Of a DNA stretch of 64,000 nt, positions 12,662-25,240 are shown piece by piece. Made by a program: the position numbers and the translations under genes. This stretch comes from Trematomus loennbergii (lineage: Eukaryota > Chordata > Actinopteri > Perciformes > Nototheniidae): contig JAAOOA010000618.1 in NCBI GenBank assembly GCA_012861695.1, positions 704,349 through 768,348 on the forward strand. The letters run 5' to 3'. Position 1 is the stretch's first letter. Each line of letters begins with the position of its first letter. Below the pieces are notes generated by a model that did not search any database, was not told where the DNA came from, and was given only the letters and a program-made list of their open reading frames with translations.

Positions 12662-13126
12662 CCGACTGGAAAAAATGCAGCTCCAAAAACAAGTTAAACA
12701 ATAATGAAAACATGCTGTTTTCACGTGAAATAAGTAGAAAAATCTGCCAATAGAACAAGTGAAAATAGGATGGATATTTAGATAAATCAGATCTTGTAAT
12801 TATCTGGAGAACTCATTTTGAACTATATTTGACCAGAATCAGCAATGTTGTGTTACAAAATAAGCGCTAATACTCAAAAGTGTTCTGTTTTCTGATTGGT
12901 TGGTGATTTTCTATTAAATATGTTAAAAAATATGTGTTTCATCTGAGATACGACTCAGAATCAGATTATTTGACTCAACAAGATGAGCATTGTCTACAAA
13001 CAAGACCTGATATCTCACTGCAGTGTTACTTCTGAAGTTATTGTGTCTTATATCAGGTGTAGAGACATATTCTGACTAGGTATTACACACATATACTGGG
13101 CAAGATTTCCATTTTTCGTAGTGTAT
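12662..13126 (+). mobile_element. Fish DNA-transposon relic (family E)
   Basis: Starts CTGGAAAAAATGCAGCTCC and ends GGGCAAGATTTCCATTTTTC. Internal TCTGCCAATAGAACAAGTG and TATTTGACCAGAATC recur at 7.1-7.7, 18.4-18.8, 37.6-38.0 and 45.3-45.5 kb. Non-coding. Confidence 0.65.
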
Positions 13127-15239
13127 CTGCCTGCTTAAAACCCAGTGTGTATGAACAAGGACCCCGTCTGAAAGAGAGCCTGATCCTCAGAGGAAGGTTA
13201 ATGTGGAGCAACCATCCGTGCACTGTGATCCGTCCTCGGGGGTTCTCCTTTATGGTGACAGCAATAACTCATTTTGATACTTCTCATCACGACTCGGCTC
13301 TTCGGACAAGCGCCCGGACCGGTTAGAGGGCGTGTTCACATGCACAGAGACACATGATGGATGAGGAAGGAGAGGAGGAAGAGGAGGAAGACTCAGGATC
13401 TGTCTGCTTCATCAGAGGGGGTTGACAGAGTTAGTTTCCATCCCTTGTTTATCACTTTACAAACGTTGCTCTGAAGTCTGCGACACAAACTGCCACAAAG
13501 TTACGTACAAAATCTACATTCACTACACAATAAAAGCTGAAGGATTCATTTGTCAAGGTTTCGGGGAAACACATTTCTCTATATTTGTTACAAACATCCA
13601 AACATGGATTCGATTTTGAGGCCCAGAGGTCAAAGTCGATGTCACAAAACATGTTTTTTTTGGAAAAACGAAGAATTGAAATGCTAATTATGAAATGTGG
13701 TGAAACTTTGCACAAACATGAAAGTTAGCTGCAACCAAAATAAAACTAAATGCCATTATTTTCTGTTTTCTAAATGCTAGGAGGATTGTTCAACAGTATG
13801 AGTCGCGTCAGTGATTTGCAACAACATGTGTTGTGATGCATTTTTATTATTTGTGCAGAAAACCAGATAAATTGCATGCATTAGCTCCATTGGACACACT
13901 TAGGAAACTGTCTCAATCTGGTGGAAATGATATCAGCAGTAAAGCTGATATGTGACGCCAGGGGATCAACATATGTGGTTTTAATGGGAATCAATAGGGG
14001 ACATTTGTGTCTGTAAGGCCCTGACGTTATTTTGGACACTCACTTGATTACACACATTTATAGGAGCTGAGTTTAAGTATATTTTTGCCAAAACGTATGC
14101 CGTATACATTGAAAAGTGAAAAATGTGGCTAATGAAGCTCAATGGGTTAGGGAGACAGTGCCATGATGCCGTTAAATCATCTTAAAGCTAAGCAGAACCC
14201 CGGTGGTTGGTACCTAGAAAGGTTTGGCTTGTGAACAATGTGTGACTTACTCTAATTGTATTCACATTTTACGGTTTGTAAACGACAGGATGTGAGCCTT
14301 TCTCCCCAGATGAGCTTCGGTAGAGAAAGAAAATAAAAGAAAGACAGACAACCCTTAAGAGGCCTGTCTCATATTGACACCGGCAGGAGAAGCCTTATTG
14401 ACTTCTACTGATGGTAAGTGCATTGAAGAAAGGAGCCATAAAGAACGGTGTGTAAAAGTCTCAACATGCAGACGAAGAGATAACAACAACTCTGCAAGCC
14501 TGGTGTATCTATCAGCTTTCATGCAGAGAAAAGCCTTCAGGGTTATTTTTAAATGAGTATTTAAAGTCGACAGCATGAAAGATGACTTCATGTAATCAGA
14601 GTTTTGACCTGTAGTGGAGCCATTAGTGTTGGGAAGGTAAAACCATTTGGAAAAGACACTTTAAAGTCCAGTTTGCCCAAAGGCTTCTTGCGATTGAATT
14701 AACTTTTAGTAGTGAGAAGGTTTATAACTCCCTGCAACTCATCCTGTGGGCCGTTTCTTTAATAACAACTGAAAGAAAAGCAATCTTCTACAAGTGTAAG
14801 GCTTGGTTACTGACGCACATAATGGGGGAAATATATGCACCATATTCCAACTTATTGAATCTAAAAACATTGGAAAATGAAGCACTATACAATTCGCTTT
14901 TTTTTGCAGAAAGAAAGCAAAAGCATCCTCTGGAGTCAGGGTACACTATAAAAAACCTGAAGAAGAAGAAACCATTAATAAACAGATAAAGAAAATACCC
15001 CTAAAAAATCCATCTGGGACTTTCGCCCAAAGTGATGCTTTTCTTTGAAAGGTAAACTGTACTTTATGTCCCTCCATGGACACATTAGTAAAAGGACCTA
15101 AGGTAGGAATCAACTCCTTGGCCATCAACCCACCTTTACCCCACTTTATGTGCTATAATATACCGTTATACTGCCTAGCCCCCAAACTGGCTGTGGGATC
15201 ATTTGATTAAACATATCATTCGATTAATGTCTTATCATG
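13127..15239. other. No gene recognised
   Basis: About 2.1 kb without identifiable genes or clear repeats. Short frames on both strands have no recognisable domain. Confidence 0.4.
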
Positions 15240-15289
15240 TTAGTTGTTGTTGTTTACATACATTTAAATCAAGCTGAAACTTCTGGGTG

Positions 15290-15530
15290 AGAAAAGTTAC
15301 GTTTCTTAAACCTGCATTCTCTGAATTTCCAGCAGGGGGCGACATCTCCGGTTCAAAAATAAGTGTATAGAAGTCTATGAGAAAATGTTCCTACTTCTCT
15401 CAGTTGATCATAAACATTTTCCTGATGAGTTTTATTGTCTCTATCTGTAGTGTCAAGTCTGATCAATACAGCATGATGTTCATTCAGTAAATTAGGGTCC
15501 ATTTGGAGTGAAATAGCTGATTAAAAATAA
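15290..15530 (+). repeat. Fish interspersed repeat with CTCF-like site
   Basis: Contains the familiar teleost phrases CAGCAGGGGGCGAC, ATAGAAGTCTATGAGAAAAT and ACAGCATGATGTTCATTCAG. It probably belongs to the same family as the fragment at 3.54 kb. Confidence 0.6.
15329..15343 (+). promoter_or_regulatory. CTCF-like motif inside a repeat
   Basis: CCAGCAGGGGGCGAC matches the vertebrate CTCF core. It is carried by a dispersed repeat about 10 kb upstream of the proposed kcnb2 first exon. Binding is not shown. Confidence 0.4.
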
Positions 15531-15662
15531 TAGTTTGCTTAGGATTGGGGTACGTTTGAACCTTTTACAGTGTGTTTACACTTCTTGAGAGTTCATTGTA
15601 ACCTTTTGGTTGCCTGAAAATGTATAATTTAGTTTCATGATGATTTGAAATGTTTTATTACA

Positions 15663-15800
15663 GTATGTCTTGTCTTGTTTTACTTCCTGTCTTGTTTGCC
15701 CTGCTTCCTTTCACCTGTGTGATTGTCTGATTGTGTTCACTTGTGTCTTTTCCCAGCTGTGTCTTGTCTCTGTGATTAGTCTTGTAAGTATGTATAACTT
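15663..15800 (+). repeat. Possible retroelement leader/LTR debris
   Basis: TGTCTTG-rich sequence with CCTGCTTCCTTTCACCTGTG resembles leader or LTR text of fish retroelements. No termini or target duplication found. Confidence 0.25.
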
Positions 15801-16316
15801 CTCATTTTATACTTGCCGGTTTCTGGTCCATTCAGCTCCACTACCTCTGACATCGTGTTCAGTTGTACTTCAACCCACAATTGTATGTCACTTCTGGTTT
15901 AAAAAAAAACAAATCACACTCAGGCTTCAATGTGGATGGTGTTACAATGACCACGTCCACTTCCTATATATTCAGTGTAAGGTTGACATGCAGCACATCG
16001 GACACTTAGTCCTCAGTTCTAAATGTTCCATTACGCCCGTTTGGGTCAATCACTGAGTCCTCTTCCAGGGGATCACCCACCGTCAAGGACAGTATTAAAG
16101 ATCAGCACCAGTGACCTCTTTCAATTAAAATGAGCTTCCAGAGAGCGTGCATCAAAAACCTTGACATGAGCCGCAGTTAGCATTATCTTTAAAGTCCAAT
16201 ATGTGCAACCTTGAAGGACTCGAGCGAGAGGAAATGATATCGTATGATTGAACATCTCAAATGTCTACGTCGGGTTAGATGACTGACGAATTGGTTGATG
16301 CAAATAGCCAAGGTTA

Positions 16317-16479
<163 letters not shown>

Positions 16480-17400
16480 CACTCAGAGATTTGGATGTCA
16501 GTACTTTTACAGCTCTCGTTGTTGCTCAATCTGCCCGGTGTGACACGTCAGCGAGTAAACATCGAGGAAACCACACCTGCTGCACGCTGACCTCGACTCA
16601 GACAACGTACGTCCACACACACTAATAGTTCCCCCTATTTGTCAGCAGCACGACACATAATGCAGAGACATAAATCAACTAAATTAAGCACGGCTGAAGC
16701 GTGAGCATGAAAAATGAACCCAGGTGAGGAAAACACATTTTAAAAAAGACCTTCGAGCTGTTGAGTCTTTTGACTTGTCATTTAACTAACCCCTTTTATT
16801 TTGGGTCATTGAACATCCCCGAAAGGCTCTGTAATTAAACATTGCATCACGTTAGCTGTTCATATTACTCATTATTATCGGTGTAAAAGGCTCATCAGTG
16901 ATTTGCACAGTTCAAGATGAGCTAACTGATGGAAACACGGTCAGCATTACACGGCGATTTAAATAGTCCTCCCTCTTCTTTTTTCATTTTCATTTGCGAG
17001 AGGAGGAAGAATTTCCCATCACGATATCCCTCCCAGGAGAAGTTTTGGTTTCCTGTCCGAATGATTAATCTTTTACATTATTTTACAGAAGGGCTCATAA
17101 CACCGCAACACTACCTGTGGACCCAATTACAAAACTGACAACAGTATCAATGCAACTCTGTGACTTCGAGGCTACCTTCGTGCTACATCGGCACATATGA
17201 TTTGCAGTGATCACCTGCATAAATTAGGCCTTACTGTATGTTGGTAACACTTGTTCTGTTAACGATGCAAAACAGTGGAAACGCTAATGCAACCAGACGT
17301 GTGGAAATGTAGCTTTTAATGGAAATCTGCATTAGTTCCCGGGATAGATAACTCTGCAGAAGTCTTGATATTATCTCATTTTCAACCCTTTTCCAGCTCG
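16480..17400. other. No gene recognised
   Basis: Unique-looking DNA without identifiable features. Confidence 0.4.
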
Positions 17401-17401
17401 A

Positions 17402-17596
17402 TGCTACATTACATGTTACTTGTTAGACGCTTTTATCCAAAGCGACTTACATACTCAGTACTGTGGGCAATCCCCACAGGAGCACTTTGGGGTGAAGTGT
17501 CTCAGGGACACAACGACATGCTGACTGCAGTGGGGTTTGAACTTACTATCCTCTGATTTCGAAGATCAGCGACACTAACCCACTGCGCCACACGCC
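17402..17596 (-). mobile_element. tRNA-derived SINE, same family as at 6.4 kb
   Basis: The complement shows the A box as CCACTGCGCCA (17580-17590), the B box as GTTTGAAC (about 17535) and GCTTTTATCCAAAGCGACTT in the body. Near-matching CTACAT on both sides may be the target duplication. Confidence 0.85.
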
Positions 17597-17599
17597 TAC

Positions 17600-18414
17600 A
17601 TGACGTGCATTGAAGTGAATCTCTATCAATAAAATCAGCAAGGACTTGTAATTATTATAGTTTATTAACATACAATTAATACATTCTTCTCAAAGCCAAC
17701 AGACTCCTTCGACAAAAACAGTCATTTTATTTTGTTGATCATCGTAAAACACATCCAAACTAGACATAAACAAATAAAAACTAATCTCCTGGCTATTTTA
17801 AGCTTGCTTTCCTCTCATATACGTTCTGTTTTGGTGGAAAAACAGTATTAATGTGTTGTTTGTAACCAAGATAAGTGCTGCAGTGAAGCACAGTATAAAA
17901 GCCTGTCTACTGTGTTGTCTGGGACCTTTTTGAGTGTTGTGTTTTTGAGATAAAAATGGGCCTCGTCACATTCAGACTGCACTGAATGGAGCAGGTAATA
18001 TTGCAGCTGCAGCGTGACTTCATTGCTATTCACACGGTGCGCTCCTGTCTCTCATTCCAGAGAACAACACTCGGTGATCACTGCAACACCTGCCCTGATT
18101 ACACACACGCCTCCTCTCAGAGGACACCTCCTGACAGTAGTAACGGGTCACATTGCCAACCTGGATGTTTCACAGCAATTAGAGCGAGTGCATTATATTC
18201 ACATTATCATGCTGCCACAAGCACTTTTGGGTCAAGGTGCAGCGCTGAGCATCTTGTCCGCCCGGCGAGCATCATTCTCACGGATGAATGCTGATGAGTT
18301 TGGTGCGAACTTCTGAAATGTGGAGGTTAAACTGAGGCTGTGCTGCAAGGGAAGCAACCGTCTGTGTCTGCTAAACATTGAGAAAGAACAAGAGAGGTCG
18401 TCTCAGGATGCACT
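17600..18414. other. No gene recognised
   Basis: Open frames near 17986-18316 overlap in two phases and show no known domain. Nothing else seen. Confidence 0.4.
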
Positions 18415-18830
18415 GGGGAAAATGCTGCTCCAAAAACAAGTAAATATATAATAAAAAACAAGGTGTTTACGCTTTTAATAAGTGAACAAATCTGCCAATG
18501 GAACAAGTACACAATGGCTGGTGAGATTTATTGAAGTAAAGATGGGATGATTAGATCAATGAGATCTTGTATTTAGCTGAAAACTTATTTTGAACTATTT
18601 TTGACCAGAATTAGAGAATTTGTAACAAAAAAAGCCAGAAATGCTTAGATTTTTTCAGCTTTCTGATGTTAGTTAGTGGAGATTTTCCTATAAAATAAGA
18701 TGTTTTTAAGAGACTTTGACTTAGAAAGATGCTTAAGACGCCTTGTCTAAAAACAAGACTTAAGTTATTAGGTTTATATCAAGTGTAACGACATGTTCTG
18801 ACTAAATTAGACAGATATACTTGCTCTATG
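18415..18830 (+). mobile_element. Fish DNA-transposon relic (family E)
   Basis: CACTGGGGAAAATGCTGCTC at the left end, TCTGCCAATGGAACAAGT inside, and TATACTTGCTCTATGGTGTG at the right, matching the family at 12.7, 37.6 and 45.3 kb. Confidence 0.6.
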
Positions 18831-19970
18831 GTGTGATCTTAAACACCCAAATGTGCCTTTTGTCTCTGCAGAATCATAAAGCCATTCACAAGCATCAGAC
18901 ATTATTATTGCATAGGTAACACTGCTGTTTATAAGGTCAGCTGTCATGTCATATGCAAATACTCTGGTGCATGCACAAGATTGGAGAGATGCACACCAAT
19001 AAGATGCACACCAATAATGTATGTAAGAAGAAGAAGAAGAAGTAGCAACTAAGAGAAACATGTAAGACGTTTAGAAAGTGTGTCTAGTCTTAGCTGCGAT
19101 CATGGGAATAATAGCATTTCTAAAACATCTTATGATGTTCGTGTTTCCTTGCGTTGGACGGACAATTGGGAGACTATGAAATTTTATTTCCCACTTGTTC
19201 TCTTGTCTAAAAGTAAAGCAAACCAAGACACCGTCCTAGTTAGTGATGTGTAGAAACTAAAGAGTCCATATATCCGCTCATGAGTCAAGTGTCTCTGTCT
19301 TTCTTTCTTCCTCTCAGCTGTAGTCATTTGCCAGCCTGGACTATCTCACTGACAATTGACCAGCACAGATCCCAATCAAAAAATAAAACACAGCGCCACC
19401 CGTTCAATAAGTGATCCGCGGGCCTGGATGTATTATGCAAACATTCCCAGCAGGTCATCAATCATGTGTCTCAGCAGAGATGTGGACTCCATTAAAAACA
19501 CACAGCAGGCTTTATTTATATTTAAAGATTGTTTTGAAGGCATTGTTTCCTCGCTTTGATTGATGGCAGTGGGTGATTGTAAACAGAGGGAGATAGAGAG
19601 AGAGAGGGGGGGGGGGGTGACATATTGAGAAGGTCTTGTTGGGGTTGAATACGGATTAAGATGCACTGTGGTGTCGGACACACTGAGAGAGATAAGCCCC
19701 TCGGACATCCGGAGTCACAGTGTGTGTGCGTGCGTGCGTGCGTGCGTGTGTGTGTGTGTGTTTCGGAGGGTTGTGGCGGCTGCAGAGGTGAACAGGTGTG
19801 TGTGGTGGGATGAATGGAGACATGACACAGATTAATGACCCGGCTCTGAAGGCCACGGCTGCCCAACTGTGGGCGGACCTTCACATGTCCAGAAGCTAAA
19901 AATAGACAAGGAGAATTAACAGACTGCTGCCTCTTTGTTGACAAAAAACACACCAGAACGTACAGATGTT

Positions 19971-19971
<1 letters not shown>
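18831..19971. other. No gene recognised; small simple repeats
   Basis: Holds a duplicated GATGCACACCAATAA motif near 18985-19015, (GAA)n at about 19026, a G10 run at about 19608 and alternating (GTGC)n near 19725-19750. Confidence 0.5.
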
Positions 19972-20012
<41 letters not shown>

Positions 20013-20067
20013 ACACACACACACACACACACACACCACACACACACACACACACACCACAAACACA

Positions 20068-20098
<31 letters not shown>
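19972..20098 (+). repeat. (CA)n microsatellite with several phase slips
   Basis: CA tract interrupted by ACC and AAA at about 20011, 20037, 20058 and 20073. Confidence 0.95.
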
Positions 20099-20099
<1 letters not shown>

Positions 20100-20738
20100 T
20101 CAGTCTTTTAAATGATGTTCCCTGTGTACTGGTGCATTATGTTGCATTTGACCTTTTTTAAGTCCTTTACTTACTGTTTACTAGTTTATTCTGCAGATAT
20201 GGATCATATTTTACAAGATAATTATATGTTTTGCTGTTGTGTATCTAAAAACAATCCACTTTTCATGAGTTTTTCACATAAACAGCCGCGTTTTCAGCTC
20301 TGTGACGATGCATTTTCTAGATGATCCAAGAGGCTTTTGAAGACTTTATTCAGATTGAGGAGGAGACTTGTCTCAATGCCTGAAGGAACATGTCATCCTT
20401 CAGTTCATCAGAAGAATTTAAAATCAACACAAACACAAGTGGACAGAAAGGGCATGAAAAACTAAATAAAATAAATGTATTTGAGTAAAAATGTACAATA
20501 TGTATACCTCTGATGTGTAGAGCGGGAGTTTAAACTAGCAGAACATGGACATACTGAAGTAGAAGAACCTTCAATTTGTACTAAAGTACTTAGTTACATC
20601 CTCGAGTGCACATTAGTACGAGCTGTACTGATTCACTGCTCTCACATCCAGGCAGGGGCCTTCCTCAACTTAACATGTCATAGAATAAGAAAGGACACTA
20701 TTGAAAACCACCATGAGCTGGCAGCAGAGAGAGAGAGG

Positions 20739-20777
20739 ACACACACACATACACACACACACACACACACACCACAC
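20739..20777 (+). repeat. (CA)n microsatellite, short
   Basis: Short CA tract after (GA)n, with TA and ACC interruptions. Confidence 0.9.
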
Positions 20778-21210
20778 ACTATTTAACCTTGCCCACCCCA
20801 TGTTTTTTCTTTCTTTCACAAGTATTCAAATCCATTGCGGCGTTCTATTAATAGAGGAGTCCCACATTGATTGAATGCTTATTATTGTATTGTAAATCAA
20901 TTTGACTTTGCTCGCCCTCCTGCAGAAGCTCTCAGTAATCACACACACTGTTCCCTCTTCTCTTCACCTCACATGTGTTTACATGAGAGGAAACAGGATG
21001 TTAGGTTAAATCTGCTCAGACCACGCTCTCCATATATTCAGGAGCTCAGTGTTGGTTCCTGTGTGTGATGAAGCGTTATGAACAGATGATGGTGTCGCTC
21101 CTATCTGCTGACGAAGCTGTGGGTGCGAGTGTGTCGCCGTGTTGTTTGGATGATGGAGTGGACACGTTTTATGACGAATTGGAAAGGGGAAATACAGCAG
21201 GCAGTGACGG

Positions 21211-21732
21211 GACGAGGCATCAGGAGACGCTCTTTGGGACTGGGATTGATGGGAACATGAACAGAAGAAGACAGATGGAGGTTAGATCCTTTTTACTGAC
21301 TTCTCTGCATCTTCACACGCAGAATTTGTGTTTAAAACTCAGGGATGAGGCATCAGGAGAACTTTTTTGAGTCAAGATTCAAGGCTTTTATTGACATTTG
21401 TACATAGAGTGTAGTTATATCAATGAACATCTGAGGTCACAGCTCCTCCAACAGTGCAACACAATAACAGATAAAATAGTGCAAGTAAATAATCAAATAT
21501 AATATAATAGTGCAGAATAGTCTGTATACAAGTAATTGGAATATTGATTTGCAAACAGATGATGTTATGGATGTTCAGGTGATTACCAGTCTTATGGCCT
21601 GTGGGATGAAACTGTCCCTTATATATACATATCATTTTGGGACTGGGATTGATTGGAACTCACAGAAGAAGAAGCTGGAGGTTATTTAGACTTTTTCTAC
21701 ATCTTCACACTCAGGATGTTGTGTTTAAAACT
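21211..21732 (+). repeat. Tandem duplication, second unit split by a LINE tail
   Basis: Unit 1 (21211-21343) runs GACGAGGCATCAGGAGACGC, TTTGGGACTGGGATTGATGG, CATCTTCACACGCAG, GTTTAAAACTC. Unit 2 begins at 21344 (GATGAGGCATCAGGAGAAC), is interrupted at about 21370, and resumes at about 21634 with TTTTGGGACTGGGATTGATT through GTTTAAAACTT. Confidence 0.8.
21370..21633 (-). mobile_element. LINE 3'-tail insertion
   Basis: About 264 bp starting TCAAGATTCAAGGCTTTTAT and ending GGGATGAAACTGTCCCTTAT. It resembles fish LINE tails read backwards. Its limits are set by the duplicated host unit. TTTTG on both sides may be the target duplication. Confidence 0.55.
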
Positions 21733-22107
21733 TCCTGCACGGTCTCCATTACACCGTCTGCGTGCGGGACACTTTCTGTTAAACACAGACAGCAAAGGTT
21801 AATGGAGCAAACAGCTGATTCAATCACTGTCTCTCCACACTGTTCCTGCACACCATGCTACAATTTGGGTCGCTATGGCAACATCCCACACAAGCAAACA
21901 TGCCCACAGTGTACACAGGAATTTAAAAAATAAATAAAAGTAAATCCTTGCACAACCTCATCTCTATGAACACTTGTGAGGAAACAAAGACATTTCACCT
22001 GCAGAGCAACAGCACATTTCAAGAGCTGCAGGGAAATTAATTATTTTGGATGTCAGAAAATGCAGTTCTCACACTCTCAAATGTGAAGATTTGATGCTTT
22101 TCTCGGT

Positions 22108-22273
22108 TGTATATCACGTTATAGTCAATATATTTGAGTTGTGCACCAACAGAAGACACTTAAAGACAGTAATAACAAAAAGAAAACAGATATTGTTGTA
22201 CATTGTGTGCATTAATGTAATGCATAGAGTCTATGATGTAATCACGTTATAGTCAATATATTTGAATTGTGCA
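22108..22273 (+). repeat. Short direct repeat, about 34 bp, 128 bp apart
   Basis: ATCACGTTATAGTCAATATA followed by TTTGAGTTGTGCA (about 22113) and TTTGAATTGTGCA (about 22241). Confidence 0.8.
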
Positions 22274-22739
22274 CTTTGGACACTTTTCATTAATTTCGGA
22301 CATTTTACAAGCCCAACAATTTATGGATTGATGCAGAAATGATTAGTTGCAGGCCTACACATTTCTTTATGTAAAGTTGGTAATTACAGAAGCTGCTGGC
22401 TGGAGTTATTCCGCCCACGTGAGCTTCAGTTCCTCGTGCATGCAGGTGGTGTTTTAGCTGGAAGCATCTCCTGCACAACACATGACATAACTCTACACAC
22501 ACTGTGCTCTGCAGATTATTTAGTACCAGCATACCTCACACACCATGACTCACAGGAGGGCTGATTGGCTGCCAGTTTGATCACAAGCAATGGGCCGGGG
22601 ACACAGTCAATCGCCCCTCATCATTCCTCTGTAGCACCAGCAATTAACGGCTGTGTCATCTCTGTCCCGTCGTTCATTTAATCTGGCAATTAGCAGTCAG
22701 GGAGATGCTTTACCAACCCTCAGTGCTGTCAAGAAATGC

Positions 22740-23241
22740 CATTGATGTTGGGGGAAAAATCTAACTTTAATACATTTCTTTATTGAGTAGTTTTATTCAA
22801 ATAGTTTTTTTACTTGTGCGCTTGATACTTTCTTACAACTGTGCATATAATGAGGAAGTCAAATAGAGTAATGGGTGATACAATAGAATAATAAAAGAAT
22901 GCAAGAAATAATTAACCAATACAATTAATATTTAAATACAGCAAAAGTAAAAAAAGGTACATAATACAAAACTATAAAAAGTGCCCAAATGAGTGATAAA
23001 CCTGAAAATCTGCAAGTGATGTTGGAGGAAATCTCAGTTGTTGCTGCTTAGATGCATTTAAGCCTCTTGCTAAATCACATGTGCATGGCAGAGAGGTTGA
23101 GGCAGCAACACAGCGCTGCAGTCACTTTCAAATAATCATCAAGTCCATATGTCGCAGCCATAAATATACCATAAGAGTTATCTGCATATATCTGCAGATC
23201 CCCACATGTGACATCTGGACAGAGCCAAAGCCTTTGACCTT

Positions 23242-23244
<3 letters not shown>
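22740..23244. other. No gene recognised
   Basis: AT-rich DNA; nothing identifiable. Confidence 0.4.
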
Positions 23245-23278
<34 letters not shown>

Positions 23279-23309
23279 GCACGCACACACACGCACGCAC
23301 GCACGCATG

Positions 23310-23341
<32 letters not shown>
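23245..23341 (+). repeat. (CA)n with (CGCA) variants
   Basis: CA tract with a central ACGCACGC block, alternating purine-pyrimidine throughout. Confidence 0.95.
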
Positions 23342-23497
23342 GTCAGGACCTCCGTGCACACACACAGGCTACGGTGAGTCAATGCTGCATTATTGATCCC
23401 TTGTCACTGGAAGGAAGGAACATGGCAAGAAAATCAATTACACATGCAGTGTATAATCACATTTCTGCCAAAGAAATGCTTTGCTAAGGGGAAATGT

Positions 23498-23599
<102 letters not shown>

Positions 23600-23894
23600 A
23601 GAGCAAATATCATTTCTGTATTGAACACATGAACCGAGAGGCAGTGCAGGTAGCCATAATGACAGATACATCATTTAATATCTAGATTTATTGATTTGAG
23701 AGCAGGGAGTGGGAGATCAATATGTATTTATAGCTAATAGATATGACTCCTGTAAAGTAGATTATTATTGCTCTGTCAAAGTGGTCAGGAGCCTCCTGTT
23801 GGATCATGTTACCTGTGGGTCAGGTGAGCATCTCATGTGATGCTTACTGTAGCTGTTGTTGCACGTAATCAGTGGCAACACAGAGTGAGGTGAG

Positions 23895-23926
23895 GAGAGG
23901 AGGAGGAGGAGGAGGAGGAGGAGGGT
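23895..23926 (+). repeat. (GGA)n microsatellite
   Basis: About ten GGA triplets. Confidence 0.9.
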
Positions 23927-24157
23927 GTTTCTCTTACAGTAAAATAATGTATCTGTATTTAGAGTTTCTTTAAAACGCTGCAGGCTTTTTAGTGCATTTA
24001 CACTTCATGGCCATTTCACTAAAAGTCGCCTTTGGCAAAGTGTGCATCTCATTTGCTGCCAACTCTTCAAACCCAGGCTTTACGAAGCTTTCTAAGATAT
24101 GAGATCAAGTTATGTGTTTTTTGTCAATTGTGTAACTTTTTTATCTTGAATTTGTTC

Positions 24158-24300
24158 AAGTCAAGTCAACTTTATTGTCAATCTTTCAGTTTGTTTGTAC
24201 TGTACAGACAGAGAGATCGAAATACCGTTTCCCACAATCCCGAATATAAAAACAAATGTATATAAAAATATGTATATACAGTCAAGGACACATTTGTACA
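24158..24300 (-). mobile_element. LINE 3'-end fragment
   Basis: On the minus strand this reads GGATTGTGGGAAACGGTATT, then the TCTCTCTGTCTGTAC stretch, and ends in an AATAAAGTTGACTT tail. The same sequence recurs in opposite orientation near 3.0-3.17 kb. The pattern fits a 5'-truncated LINE tail; the clade was not determined. Confidence 0.55.
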
Positions 24301-24420
24301 TGTGCACACATTAAGACCCAAATAAAAACACAACAATCAATATATACAAAATAACAGTCACTTCAATATTTTGAGAATGTATATTAGAGCAAGATTGTCC
24401 ATAGAATGTGCAAAATAAAT

Positions 24421-24809
24421 ATTAGTGCAAGCTACTTACATTAAGCTGTCTTTGGCTCTTTTCTGCTGTAACAATTTCCTCTGATTCTGATAATGGCTCG
24501 TTTTGTGTGAGTGTTTAAAACCTCTCTAATGTATCCTCTTATTTTATGTGGAAATGTGACGATCTGGTTCACTCGGTTGTGCTACGGAGTGTAAGTGCAA
24601 AGAGAAATATATTAGTACAAGCTACTTAGCTGTCTTTGGCTCTTTTCTGCTGTAACAATGTACATGTCCCCACTAATAAATGTATTCTGATTCTGATAAT
24701 GGCACGTTCTGTGTGAGTGTTTAAAACCTTTCTACTTCATCCTCTTATTTGTTCCTATAATGTCGAAATATGATGATCTGGGTTCACTCGGATGTGTTAC
24801 GGAGTGTAA
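24421..24809 (+). repeat. Imperfect tandem duplication (173 + 199 bp) upstream of kcnb2 exon 1
   Basis: Unit 1 (24421-24593) and unit 2 (24611-24809) share start (ATTAGTGCAAGCTACTTA), middle (CTGTCTTTGGCTCTTTTCTG, TGTGAGTGTTTAAAACC) and end (CGGAGTGTAA). Unit 2 has about 25 extra bases that include a LINE-tail-like ATAAATGTATTCTGATTCTG segment. It ends less than 100 bases before the proposed exon 1. Confidence 0.85.
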
Positions 24810-24889
24810 TGTGCTGTCCAGTTGCATTAGTGTTTTATTGGGAGGATGTGGCGCAGGGTGCTCCTCCTCGTGTAGTGTGCAGCGGGACA

Positions 24890-25240
24890 CTCTGCAGATT
24901 ATCCCGTTCCTTCCACTCTCCTTTTACGCGTCTGCAGCAGAGTGATTCAGACCCTCCGGATGTAGGAACAGGCAGGACTGCTTCCACAGATGGAGAAACC
25001 ACGCCGGTTCTGTCGCTGTGGACATCAGTAGAGGAAGATATTCACGGTTTTCTTTCTCCTCGTCTCTTTTCGACTCGTTTTTCATCAAATATGTGGGACG
25101 CGCGTTCTCTGCGAGGCGTCCGCGGACTGCTCTCCTCCTCAGTGGCCGCTTGACCAGAGGGGATCCCGGCTCCTTTCAACCCTCTACTGCCCCAAGGAAC
25201 AAGAGGAGTTTGCATGCAAAAGGTGGTTTATCTCGGCAAG
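24890..25240 (+). other. kcnb2: Probable kcnb2 non-coding exon 1 (5' end uncertain)
   Basis: This is unique, relatively GC- and CpG-rich sequence (for example around 25088-25130) in an otherwise AT-rich, repeat-laden area. It ends in CGGCAAG|GTGAGA, a good donor, 937 bases before the exon 2 acceptor. It fits the non-coding first exon expected for KCNB2. Open frames through it continue past the donor and look like chance. The left edge is a guess; no TATA box was identified. Confidence 0.5.

Noticed and set aside
15663..16056. 128-codon cysteine-rich frame as a secreted protein gene
   Set aside because: It overlaps retroelement-like TGTCTTG-rich sequence and has no signal-peptide logic or exon structure.
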